NCBI GenBank assembly: GCA_022573095.1 | Contig: JACZUR010000097.1 | Coordinates: 1-7,831, forward strand | DNA from: Gemmatimonadota bacterium | GTDB lineage: Bacteria; Gemmatimonadota; Gemmatimonadetes; Gemmatimonadales; GWC2-71-9 | Length of the DNA: 7,831 bases | Reading direction: 5' to 3' | Shown here: positions 7,211-7,831 of the stretch, piece by piece | Layout: every line of letters begins with the position of its first letter | How positions within the stretch are numbered: the first letter of the stretch is position 1 | Program-made: the position numbers and the translations under genes | The notes under the pieces: model-generated | What the model was told of the DNA's origin: nothing | What the model saw: only the letters and a program-made list of their open reading frames with translations | The model's database searches: none

Positions 7211-7365
7211 TACGTATTGTGCCGCGAGTAGAGCATCTTTAAGATGCAACCTGCGGGCTCACGAAGCCAGCGTGTTGAACAAGGCGCGGAGTGGTGAATG
7301 GAGCCGAAGTTCCAAATCCACCAGACTGAAATGTCCGGTCACCAAACACCGGGAGTAGCCCTCTG

Positions 7366-7406
7366 AAAAGCATAAGAGAGCCAAGCTAACTGCTTGACTC
7401 TCTTAT
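7366..7406 (-). terminator. Rho-independent terminator after the tRNA-Gln-like sequence
   Basis: Arms ATAAGAGAG (7372-7380) and CTCTCTTAT (7398-7406) pair over nine bases; after one C/A mismatch, CAAGC (7382-7386) and GCTTG (7392-7396) pair over five more, closing a TAACT loop. On the minus strand the hairpin is followed by GC and then TTTT (7366-7369). It begins three bases after the tRNA-like 3' end, so it would end a minus-strand tRNA transcript. The stretch from here to the 85-residue gene (about 7211-7365) shows nothing I can name. Confidence 0.7.
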
Positions 7407-7408
7407 AG

Positions 7409-7491
7409 TTGCCCCGCCTGGGCTCGAACCAGGACTCTTCTGATCCAGAGTCAGACGTGTTGCTAGACGGCATTCACCCTCATGGGGGACA
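7409..7491 (-). tRNA. tRNA-Gln(CUG)-like gene with degenerate 5' half, probable pseudo-tRNA
   Basis: Read on the minus strand, the 3' half is textbook: anticodon stem TCTGA/TCAGA (7451-7455, 7439-7443) around loop CTCTGGA with anticodon CTG (7446-7448), a five-base variable loop, T stem CCTGG/CCAGG around TTCGAGC (7417-7433), and acceptor strand CGGGGCA plus discriminator A (7409-7416). CCA is not encoded. The 5' half is wrong: a possible acceptor strand TGTCCCC lies at 7485-7491 but is separated from the anticodon arm by 29 bases instead of the normal 19, and the D arm is reduced to GTCTAGCAACACG without the GG of a normal D loop. Acceptor pairing would be six of seven with one wobble. I infer a decayed or rearranged tRNA-Gln; a functional tRNA is unlikely. 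Confidence 0.5.
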
Positions 7492-7534
7492 CAAACTGGG
7501 GGGAAGTCCGGGGGATGGCCCCAAGATAGAGACC

Positions 7535-7565
7535 AGGCGAACCAACCTAACTGGTTGACTCGCTT
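7535..7565 (-). other. Second copy of the tRNA-flanking hairpin
   Basis: AGGCGA (7535-7540) pairs with TCGCTT (7560-7565) with one G-T wobble; after a 2x2 internal loop, CAACC (7543-7547) pairs with GGTTG (7553-7557) around the same TAACT loop as in 7372-7406. Bases 7543-7577 match 7382-7416 at 32 of 35 positions. No T-run follows on the minus strand, so it is probably not a working terminator. Confidence 0.6.
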
Positions 7566-7569
7566 ATAG

Positions 7570-7616
7570 TTGCCCCGTCAAGGCTCAAACTTGACTCGTC
7601 TGAGCTTGAAACAGGC
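7570..7616 (-). pseudogene. Decayed tRNA 3'-half, second copy of the tRNA-like unit
   Basis: On the minus strand it has acceptor strand CGGGGCA plus A (7570-7577), a fully paired T stem TCAAG/CTTGA (7578-7582, 7590-7594) with loop TTTGAGC in place of TTCGAGC, a four-base variable loop, and TCAGA (7599-7603) as in the first copy. The partner strand of the anticodon stem pairs poorly and the loop would read CAA, which does not fit a tRNA without a long variable arm. No D arm or 5' acceptor strand is found upstream. It lies 161 bases from the first copy. Confidence 0.5.
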
Positions 7617-7670
7617 CGCCGTTCAGATAGGAATCTTTCCGAGATGTAGAGTGGAGGGTCCGCTCGAAAG

Positions 7671-7831
7671 TCATCCTTTCAGTAAGCCCCGCGCAGCTTT
7701 AAGGTCCAATTCCACGGTTATCGGCGGCGGCCACGTTCCGCGATCCAATTCGGTTTGAACGCGAGATCGCTCTCCCTCGATGAGCGTTTGGGTTGCCTCG
7801 TCCAGGAGCCCTGTCTGAATCGCGTCGGCCA
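7671..7831 (-). CDS. C-terminal part of an unrecognised protein, cut by the window edge
   Basis: On the minus strand a frame runs in from the window edge and ends at TGA (7671-7673), giving the last 52 residues of a longer protein. The sequence includes GLLDEATQTLIEGERSRVQ and GTWPPPITVELDLKAARGLL. Codon choice and the helix-like, charged composition look like real coding sequence, while the other two frames here do not. The gene would precede the tRNA-like units on the same strand. I do not recognise the family; the fragment is too short for a domain call. Confidence 0.6.
   Translation of the reverse strand, partial: ADAIQTGLLDEATQTLIEGERSRVQTELDRGTWPPPITVELDLKAARGLLKG

Noticed and set aside
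7242..7373. Minus-strand frame of about 43 codons from an ATG at 7373
   Set aside because: It overlaps the terminator's T-run, has no ribosome binding site, and its product shows nothing recognisable.
1..7831. CRISPR array, transposase, integrase, toxin-antitoxin or defence genes
   Set aside because: I looked on both strands and found no regularly spaced direct repeats and no protein with such motifs.

Overview
The window looks like a bacterial chromosomal segment of moderately high GC. Gene style suggests a Gemmatimonadota-like or related Gram-negative lineage: a large secreted-type M1-like peptidase with an HGEAFPG loop, an 11-helix Na+/amino-acid (NSS/SNF) transporter, and an exported TPR protein with a C-terminal FxLYD-like domain. 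This placement is inference from protein style only; no rRNA or marker gene is present.

Layout. 1-2166 (+): M1-like zinc metallopeptidase, apparently cut at its 5' end by the window edge because no signal peptide is visible. 2182-2347 (+): a short intergenic repeat fused to the last ~45 codons of a uridine kinase (udk) gene, a truncated relic. 2356-6548 (-): three genes on the same strand, read as NSS transporter, then 2OG-Fe(II) oxygenase (IPNS-like fold family), then exported TPR protein; gaps are about 157 and 73 bp, so they may be partly co-transcribed but need not form one tight operon. 6549-6910: no protein gene I trust; it holds a possible -10 element for the transporter and two more copies of the repeat seen beside the udk relic. 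6911-7168 (-): an 85-residue protein with one membrane segment and a coiled coil. 7169-7670: no protein gene; it holds two tandem tRNA-derived units on the minus strand. The first has an intact tRNA-Gln(CUG) 3' half followed by a strong terminator-like hairpin; the second is a more decayed copy of the same layout. 7671-7831 (-): the last 52 codons of an unrecognised protein running off the window edge.

Functionally, the transporter and oxygenase could act on the same small amino-acid-like substrate, with the TPR protein exported to the periplasm, but only strand and order support this. I see no defence system, CRISPR array, transposase or integrase. The most unusual material is non-coding: the tandem tRNA/hairpin units whose sequence differences are mutually compensating, and the repeat-joined udk fragment.
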